From an uncultured Celeribacter sp. (lineage in GTDB: Bacteria; Pseudomonadota; Alphaproteobacteria; Rhodobacterales; Rhodobacteraceae): a stretch of 64,000 nucleotides of DNA. Shown one piece after another: positions 32,040 through 40,698 of the stretch. Under the pieces are notes generated by a model that was given only the letters and a program-made list of their open reading frames with translations, had not been told where the DNA came from and did no database searches. Both the position numbers and the translations under genes were made by a program. The stretch is taken from assembly GCF_963676475.1 (NCBI RefSeq), contig NZ_OY781106.1, positions 434,001-498,000 on the forward strand, read 5' to 3'. Position 1 is the first letter of the stretch; every line of letters starts with the position of its first letter.

Positions 32040-32813
32040 CTACAGCAGGCCTTCGGTCTGGATATGCACCACGGCGCCGCAATGTTTGCAGTGGGTCGCA
32101 TCCGCGTCATGCAACATGAGCCCGCAGTTTTCGCATTCGTAGCGCACTTTGGTGGGGCGAAAGAGCACTTGGGCGAGGCGCAGGAACAGTGTCACACCAA
32201 AGAACATCACGGCGATTGAGACCAGTCGCCCTGTGGTACCGGGCAGGGTGATGTCGCCAAACCCGGTGGTGGTCAGCGTCGTGACGGTGAAATAGAGCGC
32301 GTCCGCATAGTTGCGGATATGTTCGTTGTGGCCGTGTTCCAAGGCGTAGATCAGCCCGGTGGTGACGAAGATGAAGACCAAAAGGTTGATCGCAGCGACG
32401 ATGACCTCTTCGTGTTTGCGGAAGAGTTTGAAGTCCTGCCGAAGCCGGTTCATCAGCTGATAGGTGTGTAAGAGCCTGAGCGTGCGCAGGATGCGCAGGA
32501 AGCCGAGACCCTCGCCCGCGAGCGGCGCCAGAAAGGAGACCATGGCGATGACATCGGCGATGGTCGCGGGCCGGGTGAGGTAATGGAGCTTGCGATCCGA
32601 GACGTAAACCCGCGCGGAAAAATCCAGAAGGATCAGGAAGCCGAAAACCAGATCGGTGATCTCGACCCAAAGCGGGTGGGCGAAGAAGGAGGTGACGATG
32701 ACGAAGAGGATGGTCACCATGTCGAAAGCCAGAAGCGCGTAGCGAAAGACATGCGCGCGGTCGGAGTTGCCCTCGTAGAGCGCGTAGAGCTTGGCATGAA
32801 AGGCGCTGGCCAT
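32040..32813 (-). CDS. voltage-gated potassium channel with C-terminal zinc ribbon
   Basis: 257 residues. Helices S1-S4 include an arginine-rich S4 (FLRILRTLRLLHTYQLMNRLR split at the start), followed by S5, the pore loop and S6. The selectivity filter is TTTGFGDIT, a GFGD variant of the usual GYGD. After S6 comes a small zinc ribbon (CENCGLM, then CKHCGAV), an unusual cytoplasmic domain for a channel. The ATG at 32813 follows GGGAGAAAG on the minus strand. Expected role: K+ flux in response to voltage. Confidence 0.88.
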   Translation of the reverse strand: MASAFHAKLYALYEGNSDRAHVFRYALLAFDMVTILFVIVTSFFAHPLWVEITDLVFGFLILLDFSARVYVSDRKLHYLTRPATIADVIAMVSFLAPLAGEGLGFLRILRTLRLLHTYQLMNRLRQDFKLFRKHEEVIVAAINLLVFIFVTTGLIYALEHGHNEHIRNYADALYFTVTTLTTTGFGDITLPGTTGRLVSIAVMFFGVTLFLRLAQVLFRPTKVRYECENCGLMLHDADATHCKHCGAVVHIQTEGLL

Positions 32814-33101
32814 GGCTTTCTCCCGGTTTCTTTCGGTGATGCGCAAATTTGGCCGTGATTTCAAGTGGGAACGCTGTCGCCGCCCCGGGGCAAAAGGTTA
32901 ACGCACTCTGAAACCCGCTGCCCGTGCGCAGGCTTTAACCAATTTTACGGGTTTTGCCGCAGGGTGGTCTGGCTGGAAAGCGTGGGGGATGAGGCGAAAG
33001 GGACCTGAGGGGGTCCTGGACGGGTCATCAAAGTGCTGAGGGGCACCGAAAAACCTCGCGTTTCTCGTGCGGAGAACACTCAAGCATGAGAGGCGAAGAC
33101 A
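32814..33101. promoter_or_regulatory. probable GTA promoter region
   Basis: The 288-bp gap between the divergent channel gene and the first GTA gene. It has two TTAA-containing sites of the CtrA half-site type, GGTTAAC (32896-32902) and TTTAACC (32934-32940), and a small hairpin GGACC/GGTCC (33001-33016). In Rhodobacter capsulatus the GTA promoter depends on GafA and indirectly on CtrA. These sites are only weak matches. Confidence 0.35.
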
Positions 33102-33428
33102 ATGAAAGTGACTTCATCTGTGGGGGATGAACACGGGTTGGACAATCTGGTGAAGATTGCCGACCAGAGCGTGCTCCGGGCGATCGGGGCCGTCAACGAG
33201 GCCATCATCGGGGTGCAGGCCGGAGATCCGGAGGCGGCGAAGGACATCGCCAAACATATGGCGGATCTCAACAAGGCGCTGAACACCTCATTCGACGAAA
33301 GGAAACGTCTCGATGAGCACAAACGCAAAAGCGGAGAGCTCGGCGGCGGAGAGATCGACTTTGACGCCGCCAAATCTGAGATCCTTGATCGGCTGGCTCG
33401 CCTCAGAGCCACCAGAGACACAGCGTGA
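33102..33428 (+). CDS. GTA small terminase (g1 homologue)
   Basis: 108-residue helical protein (LVKIADQSVLRAIGAVNEAI, then KHMADLNKALNTSFDERKRL) matching in size, position and helical layout the g1 product of RcGTA, which acts as a small terminase subunit lacking sequence-specific DNA binding. The ATG follows GAGGCGAAG. The 3' end overlaps the long reading frame of the large terminase by over 100 bp if the upstream start of that gene is used. Confidence 0.78.
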   Translation: MKVTSSVGDEHGLDNLVKIADQSVLRAIGAVNEAIIGVQAGDPEAAKDIAKHMADLNKALNTSFDERKRLDEHKRKSGELGGGEIDFDAAKSEILDRLARLRATRDTA

Positions 33429-34716
33429 GTTTCTGGACACCTTGGGGGAGGGGGCGCTTATGGCGCTCCCTTACCTGTTCGAGGCCTGGGCGCTGGATCA
33501 TCAATTGCCGCCGGAAGGCGACTGGCGCACATGGGTGATCATGGGCGGGCGCGGTGCGGGCAAGACGCGGGCCGGTTCCGAATGGGTGCGCGCGATGGTC
33601 GAGGGCAGCCGGGCGACGCAACCGGGACGCGCGAAACGCGTGGCCTTGATCGGCGAGACCTATGATCAGGCGCGCGAGGTGATGGTGTTTGGCGACAGCG
33701 GCATTTTGGCCTGTTCGCCGCCAGACAGGCGTCCGACATGGGTGGCCACGCGGCGGACATTGGTGTGGCCCAACGGGGCGGAGGCCACCGTGTTTTCTGG
33801 CAATGACCCGGAGGCTCTGCGCGGCCCGCAATTCGATGCGGCCTGGGTCGATGAACTGGCGAAATGGCGCAAGCCGCAGGAGGCCTGGGACATGCTGCAA
33901 TTCGGGCTGCGGCTCGGGGATGATCCGCGTGCGGTGGTGACGACCACGCCGAGGAATGTGGCGATTTTGAAATCTCTACTGGAGCGCAGCTCGACCGTGA
34001 CAACCCACGCGCCGACCGAGGCGAACGCGGCCAATCTGGCGACGTCCTTCCTCGAAGAGGTGAAGACGCGTTACGCGGGCACACGTTTGGGACGGCAGGA
34101 ATTGGATGGTGTGCTCTTGGACGAAGAAGAGGGCGCGCTGTGGTCCCTCGCGCGGATCGAAGCGGCGCGCGTTCAAGACGTGCCTGCGCTGGATCGCATC
34201 GTCGTGGCGGTGGACCCGCCGGTGACGGGGCACAAGGGCTCGGACGAATGCGGGATTGTCGTGGTTGGCGCGGTGACGAAGGGCGATCCGAAAGATTGGT
34301 GCGCCTATGTGTTGGAGGACGCGACTGTATCGGCCTCGTCGCCCACGGTCTGGGCCGAGGCGGCGATCAACGCGCTGACGACCTGGGAGGCGGATAAGAT
34401 CGTGGCAGAGGTCAACCAGGGCGGCGATTTGGTGGAAACCGTGATCCGACAGATCGACCCGCTGGTGCCCTATAAATCGGTACGGGCCACGCGTGGCAAA
34501 GCGGCGCGGGCGGAGCCGGTGGCGGCACTCTACGATCAGGGGCGGGTGGTGCACACGCGGGGGCTTGGCGATCTGGAGGACCAGATGATCAAGATGACGG
34601 CGCAGGGGTTTCAGGCCTCAGGCTCTCCTGACAGGGTGGATGCGCTTGTGTGGGCGGTGCATGAGTTGATGATCCTGCCCAATCCCGGACGTCCGCGGAT
34701 CAGGACGCTGGGGTAA
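33313..34716 (+). CDS. GTA large terminase (g2 homologue)
   Basis: 467-residue packaging motor and nuclease. Walker A GGRGAGKTR lies at about residues 78-86; the Walker B-like AWVDELAKW and a Thr-rich coupling segment (AVVTTTPRN) follow. The C-terminal nuclease domain has acidic positions in VAVDPPVTG and near the end in PDRVDALVWA. The ATG at 33313 (after AGGAAAC) overlaps g1 by 116 bp; a start at Met50 (33460) would remove a region that is less conserved in character, so the N-terminus is uncertain. Followed at once by an intrinsic terminator. Confidence 0.9.
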   Translation: MSTNAKAESSAAERSTLTPPNLRSLIGWLASEPPETQREFLDTLGEGALMALPYLFEAWALDHQLPPEGDWRTWVIMGGRGAGKTRAGSEWVRAMVEGSRATQPGRAKRVALIGETYDQAREVMVFGDSGILACSPPDRRPTWVATRRTLVWPNGAEATVFSGNDPEALRGPQFDAAWVDELAKWRKPQEAWDMLQFGLRLGDDPRAVVTTTPRNVAILKSLLERSSTVTTHAPTEANAANLATSFLEEVKTRYAGTRLGRQELDGVLLDEEEGALWSLARIEAARVQDVPALDRIVVAVDPPVTGHKGSDECGIVVVGAVTKGDPKDWCAYVLEDATVSASSPTVWAEAAINALTTWEADKIVAEVNQGGDLVETVIRQIDPLVPYKSVRATRGKAARAEPVAALYDQGRVVHTRGLGDLEDQMIKMTAQGFQASGSPDRVDALVWAVHELMILPNPGRPRIRTLG

Positions 34717-34732
34717 CATAAGTTGGATAAGA

Positions 34733-35242
34733 TCAGACCTCGCCTTTGGGCGGGGTTTTTTGTTTCTGGCGAAAGTGCCGATCCATGTATTCGATATGGT
34801 GCCGCACATAGAGCCGCGCCTGCACGTATGGGGCTGTCAGGTTCACGATCATCACGCCAGAAATCAGAAGTAATGCCCGTGTCGCAGAGCCGAAGGCCGC
34901 GTGGTTGAACGGAGTGCCCCGGATCAGTGTGTCGATGAGAGGGGCAAGCCAGCTCAAAGTGAGGAAAATCAGGATCGCGAGGCCGGCGTGGATCAGAAAA
35001 AGGCCCCATGGTGACCAGTGAAAATGGAGACGTGGGTCAGGCGGCGGGGTGATCTTTGCGTCGATCATAAAGCTCGCCCATTTGCTGAACTTAAAAGAGC
35101 CGATGGCAAGCTTGTTCAGATTGAAATGGTCGATCTGGCTGGTCGTGAGGACGTCGAGCGAGTCTCCGTAATGGCTCAGAGGGCGATCAAACTCGGTCCA
35201 GCGGATGATCCATGTGCCCGGCCAGAGATTATGCAGGTGCAT
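34733..35242 (-). CDS. antisense membrane protein inserted in the GTA cluster
   Basis: 169 residues on the strand opposite to the GTA genes. The first 70 residues are soluble and Trp/His-rich; two membrane segments follow (about 79-102, LFLIHAGLAILIFLTLSWLA, and 118-137), then a basic tail. The start at 35242 has only a weak ribosome site (GGGAAAG, 15 bp upstream); Met59 (35068) is an alternative. In the Rhodobacter GTA the terminase and portal genes are adjacent, so this is an insertion. No family recognised. The last codons lie inside the terminator hairpin behind the terminase gene. Confidence 0.55.
   Translation of the reverse strand: MHLHNLWPGTWIIRWTEFDRPLSHYGDSLDVLTTSQIDHFNLNKLAIGSFKFSKWASFMIDAKITPPPDPRLHFHWSPWGLFLIHAGLAILIFLTLSWLAPLIDTLIRGTPFNHAAFGSATRALLLISGVMIVNLTAPYVQARLYVRHHIEYMDRHFRQKQKTPPKGEV
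34738..34762 (+). terminator. intrinsic terminator directly after the large terminase gene
   Basis: Stem CCTCGCC (34738-34744) with GGCGGGG (34749-34755, one G-U pair), loop TTTG, followed by TTTTTT. On the plus strand it would stop transcripts coming from g1-g2 only 22 bp after the terminase stop. Confidence 0.75.
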
Positions 35243-35614
35243 CGCTGTTAAATTCTTTCCCTGAAAGTGTTGAGGCGAGTGAACGCGATTGGGGTCTTGG
35301 CGGCAAGCGGAATCTCAAATCTTCTTATAATTCACATGAAAACAAAGGGTTGAGGGGTGTTGCGTGCGATGTGGACCAGCGCACGGGCTGCTCAGAACTT
35401 CTTACGTCCTCTCCCTTAGAACTGCTTTCACCGACGGCGCGGATGTCTCCTTGAGAAGCCAGTCGAAGGCGCGGCGCCGGGCGGGTGCGGGCTGGACGCG
35501 GGCAAGATGACGCCGGTCCCCCGCCCGGAGGCCCCGGATTTGAGATGCGGTTTGAAACGCGGTTTGAGACAGGCGGCCCGAGAGGCTGGCCGGAAGATGA
35601 GGAGAGACACGGAT
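35243..35614. promoter_or_regulatory. 372-bp gap before the GTA portal gene
   Basis: No convincing gene. The left half (35250-35420) is AT-richer than the GTA genes and has TTCTTATAATTCA at about 35323-35335, containing a TATAAT-like box on the plus strand. It would have to hold the promoter of the antisense gene and any promoter restarting transcription of the portal and downstream genes. Confidence 0.4.
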
Positions 35615-36910
35615 ATGGTGTTTGACTTTCTGAAGCGGGGCAATGTCGAGATGCCCGAAACGAAAGCCTCGGCGACCGGTCCGGTCGTGGCGGCGGTCTC
35701 GGGGACGGGCCGTGTGGCCTGGAGCCCGCGCGACACGGTCACGCTGACTCGTGTGGGCTTTGTCGGCAACCCGGTGGGCTTTCGTGCGGTCAAGCTGATC
35801 GCGGAGGCGGCGTCTGCCCTGCCGCTGATCCTGCAAAACCGCGAAATGCGGTTTGACGATCACCCGCTTCTGAAAGTCATTTCCCGCCCGAACCCGGCGC
35901 AGGGCCGTGCGGAATTGTTTGAAGCGCTTTACGCGCAGTTCCTCCTGTCCGGCAACGGCTATCTCGAGGCCGTTGGCGATTGGGGGCAGGCGCCTGAGGA
36001 GCTGCATGTGTTGCGCTCGGATCGCATGAATCTGGTGCCCGGCGCGGACGGTTGGCCGGTGGCCTATGAATATGCGGTGAGCGGGCGCAAGCATCGCTTT
36101 GACGTGATCGAAGGCCATTCTCCGATCTGCCATATCAAGGCGTTCCACCCCTCTGACGACCATTACGGCCTGTCCCCGATCCAAGCGGCGGCGACGGCGA
36201 TTGACGTGCATAATGCGGCGTCGCGCTGGTCGAAATCTCTGTTGGACAATGCGGCGCGGCCCTCTGGGGCGATTGTCTACAAGGGCGCCGATGGCGCGGC
36301 TTCGATGAGCGCGGATCAATACGATCGCCTGCTGTCCGAGATGGAGAGCCATCATCAGGGCGCGCGCAATGCGGGCCGGCCGATGCTCTTGGAGGGCGGT
36401 CTGGATTGGAAACCGATGGGGTTCAGCCCCTCCGACATGGAGTTCCAGAAGACGAAGGAGGCGGCGGGGCGTGAGATTGCCTTGGCCTTTGGCGTGCCGC
36501 CGATGCTTTTGGGCATTCCGGGCGACATGACCTACTCGAATTACCAGGAAGCGAACCGGGCGTTTTATCGCCTGACGGTGCTGCCGATGGTGTCGAAAGT
36601 GACGGCGGCGATTGGGCATTGGCTGTCCGAGATGACCGGCGAGATGCTGGAGCTGAAGCCCGATCTCGATCAGGTGCCGGCGCTGTCGAGCGAGCGTGAT
36701 GCGCAATGGAACCGGATCGCGGGCGCGGATTTCCTCACCGATGACGAGAAGCGGATGATGCTTGGTCTGCCGCCGCTCACCCCGCCTGAGGCAGAAGAGG
36801 ACGAGGTGCTCGAGGATCTGTCTGAGGACGATGGTTTTGAGGACGAACCGGAATTGCCCTTCGAGGAAGAGACCTCCGAAGAGGATGCGGATGTCGAGGA
36901 AGGGAACTGA
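35615..36910 (+). CDS. GTA portal protein (g3 homologue)
   Basis: 431-residue phage portal of the HK97 type, forming the dodecameric ring for DNA entry. The ATG at 35615 after GAGGAGAG gives MVFDFLKRG. Typical segments are NPVGFRAVKLIAEAASALPL, GNGYLEAVGD, and MEFQKTKEAAGREIALAFGVPPMLLGIPG (divided here by its length), the last being the portal signature near residue 290. The C-terminus is a long acidic tail (EEDEVLEDLSEDDGFEDEP). The stop is 1 bp before g4, so no room is left for the small g3.5 gene described in RcGTA. Confidence 0.93.
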   Translation: MVFDFLKRGNVEMPETKASATGPVVAAVSGTGRVAWSPRDTVTLTRVGFVGNPVGFRAVKLIAEAASALPLILQNREMRFDDHPLLKVISRPNPAQGRAELFEALYAQFLLSGNGYLEAVGDWGQAPEELHVLRSDRMNLVPGADGWPVAYEYAVSGRKHRFDVIEGHSPICHIKAFHPSDDHYGLSPIQAAATAIDVHNAASRWSKSLLDNAARPSGAIVYKGADGAASMSADQYDRLLSEMESHHQGARNAGRPMLLEGGLDWKPMGFSPSDMEFQKTKEAAGREIALAFGVPPMLLGIPGDMTYSNYQEANRAFYRLTVLPMVSKVTAAIGHWLSEMTGEMLELKPDLDQVPALSSERDAQWNRIAGADFLTDDEKRMMLGLPPLTPPEAEEDEVLEDLSEDDGFEDEPELPFEEETSEEDADVEEGN

Positions 36911-36911
36911 G

Positions 36912-37511
36912 ATGCAGAAAGATTTCTACAGCGGCTTAGAGCACAAGTTTGCCCGTCTGGGCGAGGATGTGAGCGTCAAGGAAACGACGGAAAACGGTGT
37001 GAAGATCGAGGGTTACGCCTCGCTCTTCGGGCATCGAGACACCGGCGGCGACATGGTGATGAAGGGCGCTTATGCCAAATCCCTGGCGGCGCTGAAGGCC
37101 AAGGGGCGCTCGGTCAAGATGCTGTGGCAGCACGACCCGGCGCAGCCCATCGGGATCTGGGACGAGGTGCGCGAGGACGCGCGCGGTCTCTATGTCAAAG
37201 GACGTTTGCTGACCGACCTGCAAAAGGGGCGCGAGGCGGTGGCGCTCATCGAGGCAGGGGCGATTGACGGTCTGTCGATCGGCTACCGCACGGTGAAGGC
37301 CCAAAAGGATACGAAAGGCACGCGCCTTTTGTCTGAGCTGGAGCTTTGGGAGGTGTCTTTGGTCACATTCCCGATGCTGCCGGAAGCGCGGCTGAATGCG
37401 GAGGCGAAGGGTGCGGATGCGCTCATGGCCGAGGCGATGCTGCGCGATCTCGCGGACGCTTTGAACGGCGCTCGCAAGCTGCTGGCCGGAGGTGGCTTCA
37501 GAGATGACTGA
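36912..37511 (+). CDS. GTA prohead protease (g4 homologue)
   Basis: 199-residue HK97-type (U35) prohead maturation protease that trims the capsid scaffold. The signature is GVKIEGYASLFGHRDTGGD, then the catalytic His in MLWQHDPAQPIG and Ser in GAIDGLSIGYRT. The ATG follows the portal stop by 1 bp. It is followed by the capsid gene after 51 bp, the classic head-gene order. Confidence 0.93.
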   Translation: MQKDFYSGLEHKFARLGEDVSVKETTENGVKIEGYASLFGHRDTGGDMVMKGAYAKSLAALKAKGRSVKMLWQHDPAQPIGIWDEVREDARGLYVKGRLLTDLQKGREAVALIEAGAIDGLSIGYRTVKAQKDTKGTRLLSELELWEVSLVTFPMLPEARLNAEAKGADALMAEAMLRDLADALNGARKLLAGGGFRDD

Positions 37512-37562
37512 GGCCAGCGCATTCACCCGCGAAACCCAACATCAGGACAAAGGAATGTTTGG

Positions 37563-38744
37563 ATGAGCAACCCCGAAAGAGCGGCCCGACAGTCGGGCCC
37601 GGCCCATGAGGTGAAGACCGCGCTGGCCGGTTTTATGAGTGATCTCAACGACTTTCAGACCGAAATCAAATCGAAACTTCAAAAGCAGGAAGAGCGACTG
37701 ACTATGCTTGATCGTAAATCTCACACTTACGGCCGTCCGGCCCTGTCCGCCACACAAGAGGTGGATATGTCCCACAAAACGGCGTTCACGTCTTATGTGC
37801 GCAATGGCGATGACGATGCGCTGCGCGGTCTCGCGCTGGAAGGCAAATCCATGTCCACCGCTGTGAATGGCGATGGCGGCTACCTTGTCGATCCGCAGAC
37901 CTCTGACGTGATCAAATCGGTGCTGAAATCCACCGCCTCGATCCGCTCGATTGCCAATGTCGTGAATGTCGAAGCGACCTCTTACGACGTGCTGATCGAC
38001 ACCACTGATCTCGGCTCCGGCTGGGTCACCGAGACCGGCACCCTCTCCGAGACCGCGACCCCGACCATCGACCGCATCTCGATCCCGCTCTACGAGCTGT
38101 CCGCTCTGCCGAAAGCCTCGCAGCGTCTGCTGGACGACAGCGCGTTCGACATCGAGGGCTGGCTGGCGGGCCGCATCGCCGACAAATTCGTCTCTGCCGA
38201 AGCCTCTGCCTTTATCAACGGCGACGGTGTCGACAAGCCGACCGGCATTCTGAACCACACCCAAGTCGCCAATGATAGCTGGGCCTGGGGCTCCTTGGGC
38301 TATATCGCGACCGGCACGGATGGTGGTTTCGATGCCTCCAACCCGGCGGATGCCATCGTTGAGCTGGTCTACGCGCTGGGCGCCCAGTACCGCGCCAACG
38401 GCACCTTTGTGATGAATTCGAAAACCGCCGGTCAGGTGCGCAAGCTCAAGGATGCGGATGGTCGTTTCCTCTGGTCCGATGGTCTGGCCGCGGGCGAGCC
38501 GGCCCGTCTGATGGGTTACCCGGTTCTGATCGCCGAAGACATGCCGGACATCGCGTCTGACGCTGCGGCCATTGCCTTCGGTGACTTTGCCTCCGGCTAC
38601 ACCGTCGCCGAACGCCCGGACGTGCGCATCCTGCGCGATCCGTTCTCTGCGAAACCGCATGTTCTCTTCTATGCGACCAAGCGTGTGGGGGGCGATGTCT
38701 CCGACTTCGCAGCGATCAAGCTTCTGAAGTTCGGCGTCTCCTAA
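37563..38744 (+). CDS. GTA major capsid protein (g5 homologue)
   Basis: 393-residue HK97-fold capsid protein. The first 100 or so residues form the charged helical delta domain (KTALAGFMSDLNDFQTEIKS), removed by the protease in related systems. The mature fold begins near NGDGGYLVDPQTSDVI, with E-loop and P-domain features such as VLIDTTDLGSGWVTET and the A-domain segment DVSDFAAIKLLKFG at the end. It is likely the most highly expressed gene of the cluster. Confidence 0.94.
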   Translation: MSNPERAARQSGPAHEVKTALAGFMSDLNDFQTEIKSKLQKQEERLTMLDRKSHTYGRPALSATQEVDMSHKTAFTSYVRNGDDDALRGLALEGKSMSTAVNGDGGYLVDPQTSDVIKSVLKSTASIRSIANVVNVEATSYDVLIDTTDLGSGWVTETGTLSETATPTIDRISIPLYELSALPKASQRLLDDSAFDIEGWLAGRIADKFVSAEASAFINGDGVDKPTGILNHTQVANDSWAWGSLGYIATGTDGGFDASNPADAIVELVYALGAQYRANGTFVMNSKTAGQVRKLKDADGRFLWSDGLAAGEPARLMGYPVLIAEDMPDIASDAAAIAFGDFASGYTVAERPDVRILRDPFSAKPHVLFYATKRVGGDVSDFAAIKLLKFGVS

Positions 38745-38759
38745 GACAACCAGACTATG

Positions 38760-38794
38760 CCCTTGTCCTCCTGTTTTCAGCATGGGGACAGGGG
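38760..38794 (+). other. hairpin after the capsid gene
   Basis: CCCTTGTCC (38760-38768) pairs with GGACAGGGG (38786-38794, one G-U), loop of 17 bases, no T-run. It lies 15 bp after the capsid stop in a 169-bp gap, unusual for this tightly packed cluster. Could attenuate transcription or protect the capsid mRNA. Confidence 0.35.
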
Positions 38795-38913
38795 CGGCGG
38801 ATGCGCGGTCCAATTCACCCGTGTTGTCTAGCAGCTCCCCCTCCGTCCGAGCAGCAAGGGGGGTCGCGCGTCCGTTCATACGAAACAAGGGGGCCCGGAT
38901 ACGGAGTTGTACC

Positions 38914-39510
38914 ATGATGTTGATGGAGCAGACCCAGGTGGCCACGGCGGCGCTGCCGGTCGCTGAATTCAGGGACCATATGAGACTTGGCACCGGGTTT
39001 GACGACGACGGGGTTCAGGATGGGGTTCTTGAGACGTTTTTGCGCGCTGCCATGGCAGCGGTGGAAGCGCGGACCAACAAGGTCCTGATCTCTCGCGATT
39101 TTCTTTACACGGTGACGGCCTGGCGCGATCTGAGTGCGCAGGTTTTCCCGGTGGCCCCGGTGACGGCGATCGGCAGTTTCATCATTGTTGACCGTCTGGG
39201 CGCCGAGACCACGGTGGACACGGCGAAATACATGCTGGAGCCGGACATGCACCGTCCGCGTCTGGTGTCCACGGGCTTCGTGTTGCCGCAAATCCCCGTC
39301 GCGGGTCAGGCCAAGATCGCCTTTACCGCAGGGATGGCGGATGTCTGGGGCGGATTGCCCGCAGATCTGGCGCAGGCGGTGATGCTTTTGGCGGCGCATT
39401 ATTACGAGCACCGTCACGAGACGGCGGTGGGCGAGGCGACGATGCCCTTTGGTGTCAGCACGCTGTTGGAGCGCTACCGCAACCTGCGTCTCTTCGGAGG
39501 GCGGAACTGA
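38914..39510 (+). CDS. GTA head-tail adaptor (g6 homologue)
   Basis: 198-residue protein of the head-tail connector family (phage gp6-like/DUF-type helical adaptor), sitting under the portal. Residues such as DGVQDGVLETFLRAAMAAVE and VMLLAAHYYEHRHET are the typical helices. The start at 38914 follows ACGGAG; Met4 (38923) is an alternative. The stop overlaps the next gene start (TGATG). Confidence 0.85.
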   Translation: MMLMEQTQVATAALPVAEFRDHMRLGTGFDDDGVQDGVLETFLRAAMAAVEARTNKVLISRDFLYTVTAWRDLSAQVFPVAPVTAIGSFIIVDRLGAETTVDTAKYMLEPDMHRPRLVSTGFVLPQIPVAGQAKIAFTAGMADVWGGLPADLAQAVMLLAAHYYEHRHETAVGEATMPFGVSTLLERYRNLRLFGGRN

Positions 39511-39851
39511 TGGCAGCCGTGGTGCATCTCAATCGCAAGCTTGTGCTCGAGGAGGCCGAGAGGGTCTCTGACGGCGCCGGTGGCTATGTCGAAACCTGGA
39601 CGCAGCTTGGCACGCTATGGGCGGCGATCCAGACGGGGACCGGCTCGGAGACCTCAGAAGATTTTCTGACCGTGTCGCGTGTGGCGATGAAGATCATCGT
39701 GCGCGGTGCCCCGGTCGGGTCGAAGCGGCGTCCGAAACCGGAACAACGTTTTGTCGAAGGCGGGCGGATTTTCGTGATCCTCGCCGTGACGGAAACCGAC
39801 GCGCTGGGTCACTACCTGACCTGCACCGCGCGTGAGGAGGTGGCGTCATGA
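39510..39851 (+). CDS. GTA head-closure protein (g7 homologue)
   Basis: 113-residue beta-rich head-tail joining protein of the SPP1 gp16-like family: starts LNRKLVLEEAERVSDGAGGY, then WTQLGTLWAAI and FVEGGRIFVILAVTET, the alternating-strand pattern of the stopper. Overlaps g6 by 1 bp and g8 by 4 bp. Confidence 0.85.
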   Translation: MAAVVHLNRKLVLEEAERVSDGAGGYVETWTQLGTLWAAIQTGTGSETSEDFLTVSRVAMKIIVRGAPVGSKRRPKPEQRFVEGGRIFVILAVTETDALGHYLTCTAREEVAS

Positions 39852-40258
39852 GTTATGGGGTAGCCGCCGCGCTTCAGACGGCAATTTATCAGGCCCTGGT
39901 GGCGGACGCGACGCTGGCCGGGCTTGTGGGCACGGCGATTTATGACGCCGCCCCCACGGGGACCTTGCCCTCGCTCTATGTGAGCCTCGGGCCGGAGGAT
40001 GTCTCGGATGCGTCCGACAAGACGGGCGCAGGGGCGCGTCACGATTTCACCGTATCGGTGGTGTCGGACGCGGCGGGGTTCCTGACGGCCAAACAGGTGG
40101 CCACGGCCATTTCCGACGTGCTGGTGGACGCCGATCTGGCGCTCAGCCGCGGCACGCTCGTCGGGCTCTATTTCGTGTCGGCCAAGGCCCGGCGCGTTCA
40201 GGACAGCGATGTGCGCAGGATCGACATGAAATTCCGCGCGCGCGTCGAAGACAACTGA
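39848..40258 (+). CDS. GTA tail terminator (g8 homologue)
   Basis: 136-residue DUF3168-type tail-completion protein that caps the tail tube at the head side. Features: AALQTAIYQALVADATLAGL at the start, the LYVSLGPEDV strand and the end DMKFRARVEDN. The ATG overlaps the g7 stop. Length is normal for the family. Confidence 0.87.
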   Translation: MSYGVAAALQTAIYQALVADATLAGLVGTAIYDAAPTGTLPSLYVSLGPEDVSDASDKTGAGARHDFTVSVVSDAAGFLTAKQVATAISDVLVDADLALSRGTLVGLYFVSAKARRVQDSDVRRIDMKFRARVEDN

Positions 40259-40281
40259 TTTCTCAAGACGGAGTAAATGAC

Positions 40282-40695
40282 ATGGCTGCCCAAAACGGCA
40301 AAGACCTCTTGATCAAGCTGGACATGACCGGGTCCGGCACATTCGAAACCATCGCGGGGCTGCGCGCCACGCGGATCTCGTTCAACGCGGAAAGCGTCGA
40401 TGTGACCTCGCTGGAAAGCTCCGGCGGCTGGCGCGAGCTTTTGGGCGGTGCGGGTGTGAAAAGCGCGACCATCTCTGGCTCCGGCGTCTTTAAGGATGCG
40501 GCCACGGACGAGCGCGCCCGTCAGATTTTCTTTGACGGCGAAGTGTTGGATTTCCAGGTGATCATCCCGGATTTCGGCACCGTCCAAGGCGCCTTCATGC
40601 TGACCACGATCGACTATGCGGGCTCTTACAATGGCGAGGCCACGTATGAGCTGTCGATGGCGTCCGCAGGCGCGCTCAGCTTCGTGGCGGCATAA
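40282..40695 (+). CDS. GTA major tail protein (g9 homologue)
   Basis: 137-residue tail-tube subunit. The pattern MAAQNGKDLLIKLDMTGSG, RISFNAESVDVTSLESSGGW and YELSMASAGALSFVAA is that of the TP901-1-like major tail family. It is preceded by a clear ribosome site (ACGGAG). High expression expected. Confidence 0.9.
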   Translation: MAAQNGKDLLIKLDMTGSGTFETIAGLRATRISFNAESVDVTSLESSGGWRELLGGAGVKSATISGSGVFKDAATDERARQIFFDGEVLDFQVIIPDFGTVQGAFMLTTIDYAGSYNGEATYELSMASAGALSFVAA

Positions 40696-40698
40696 ACC

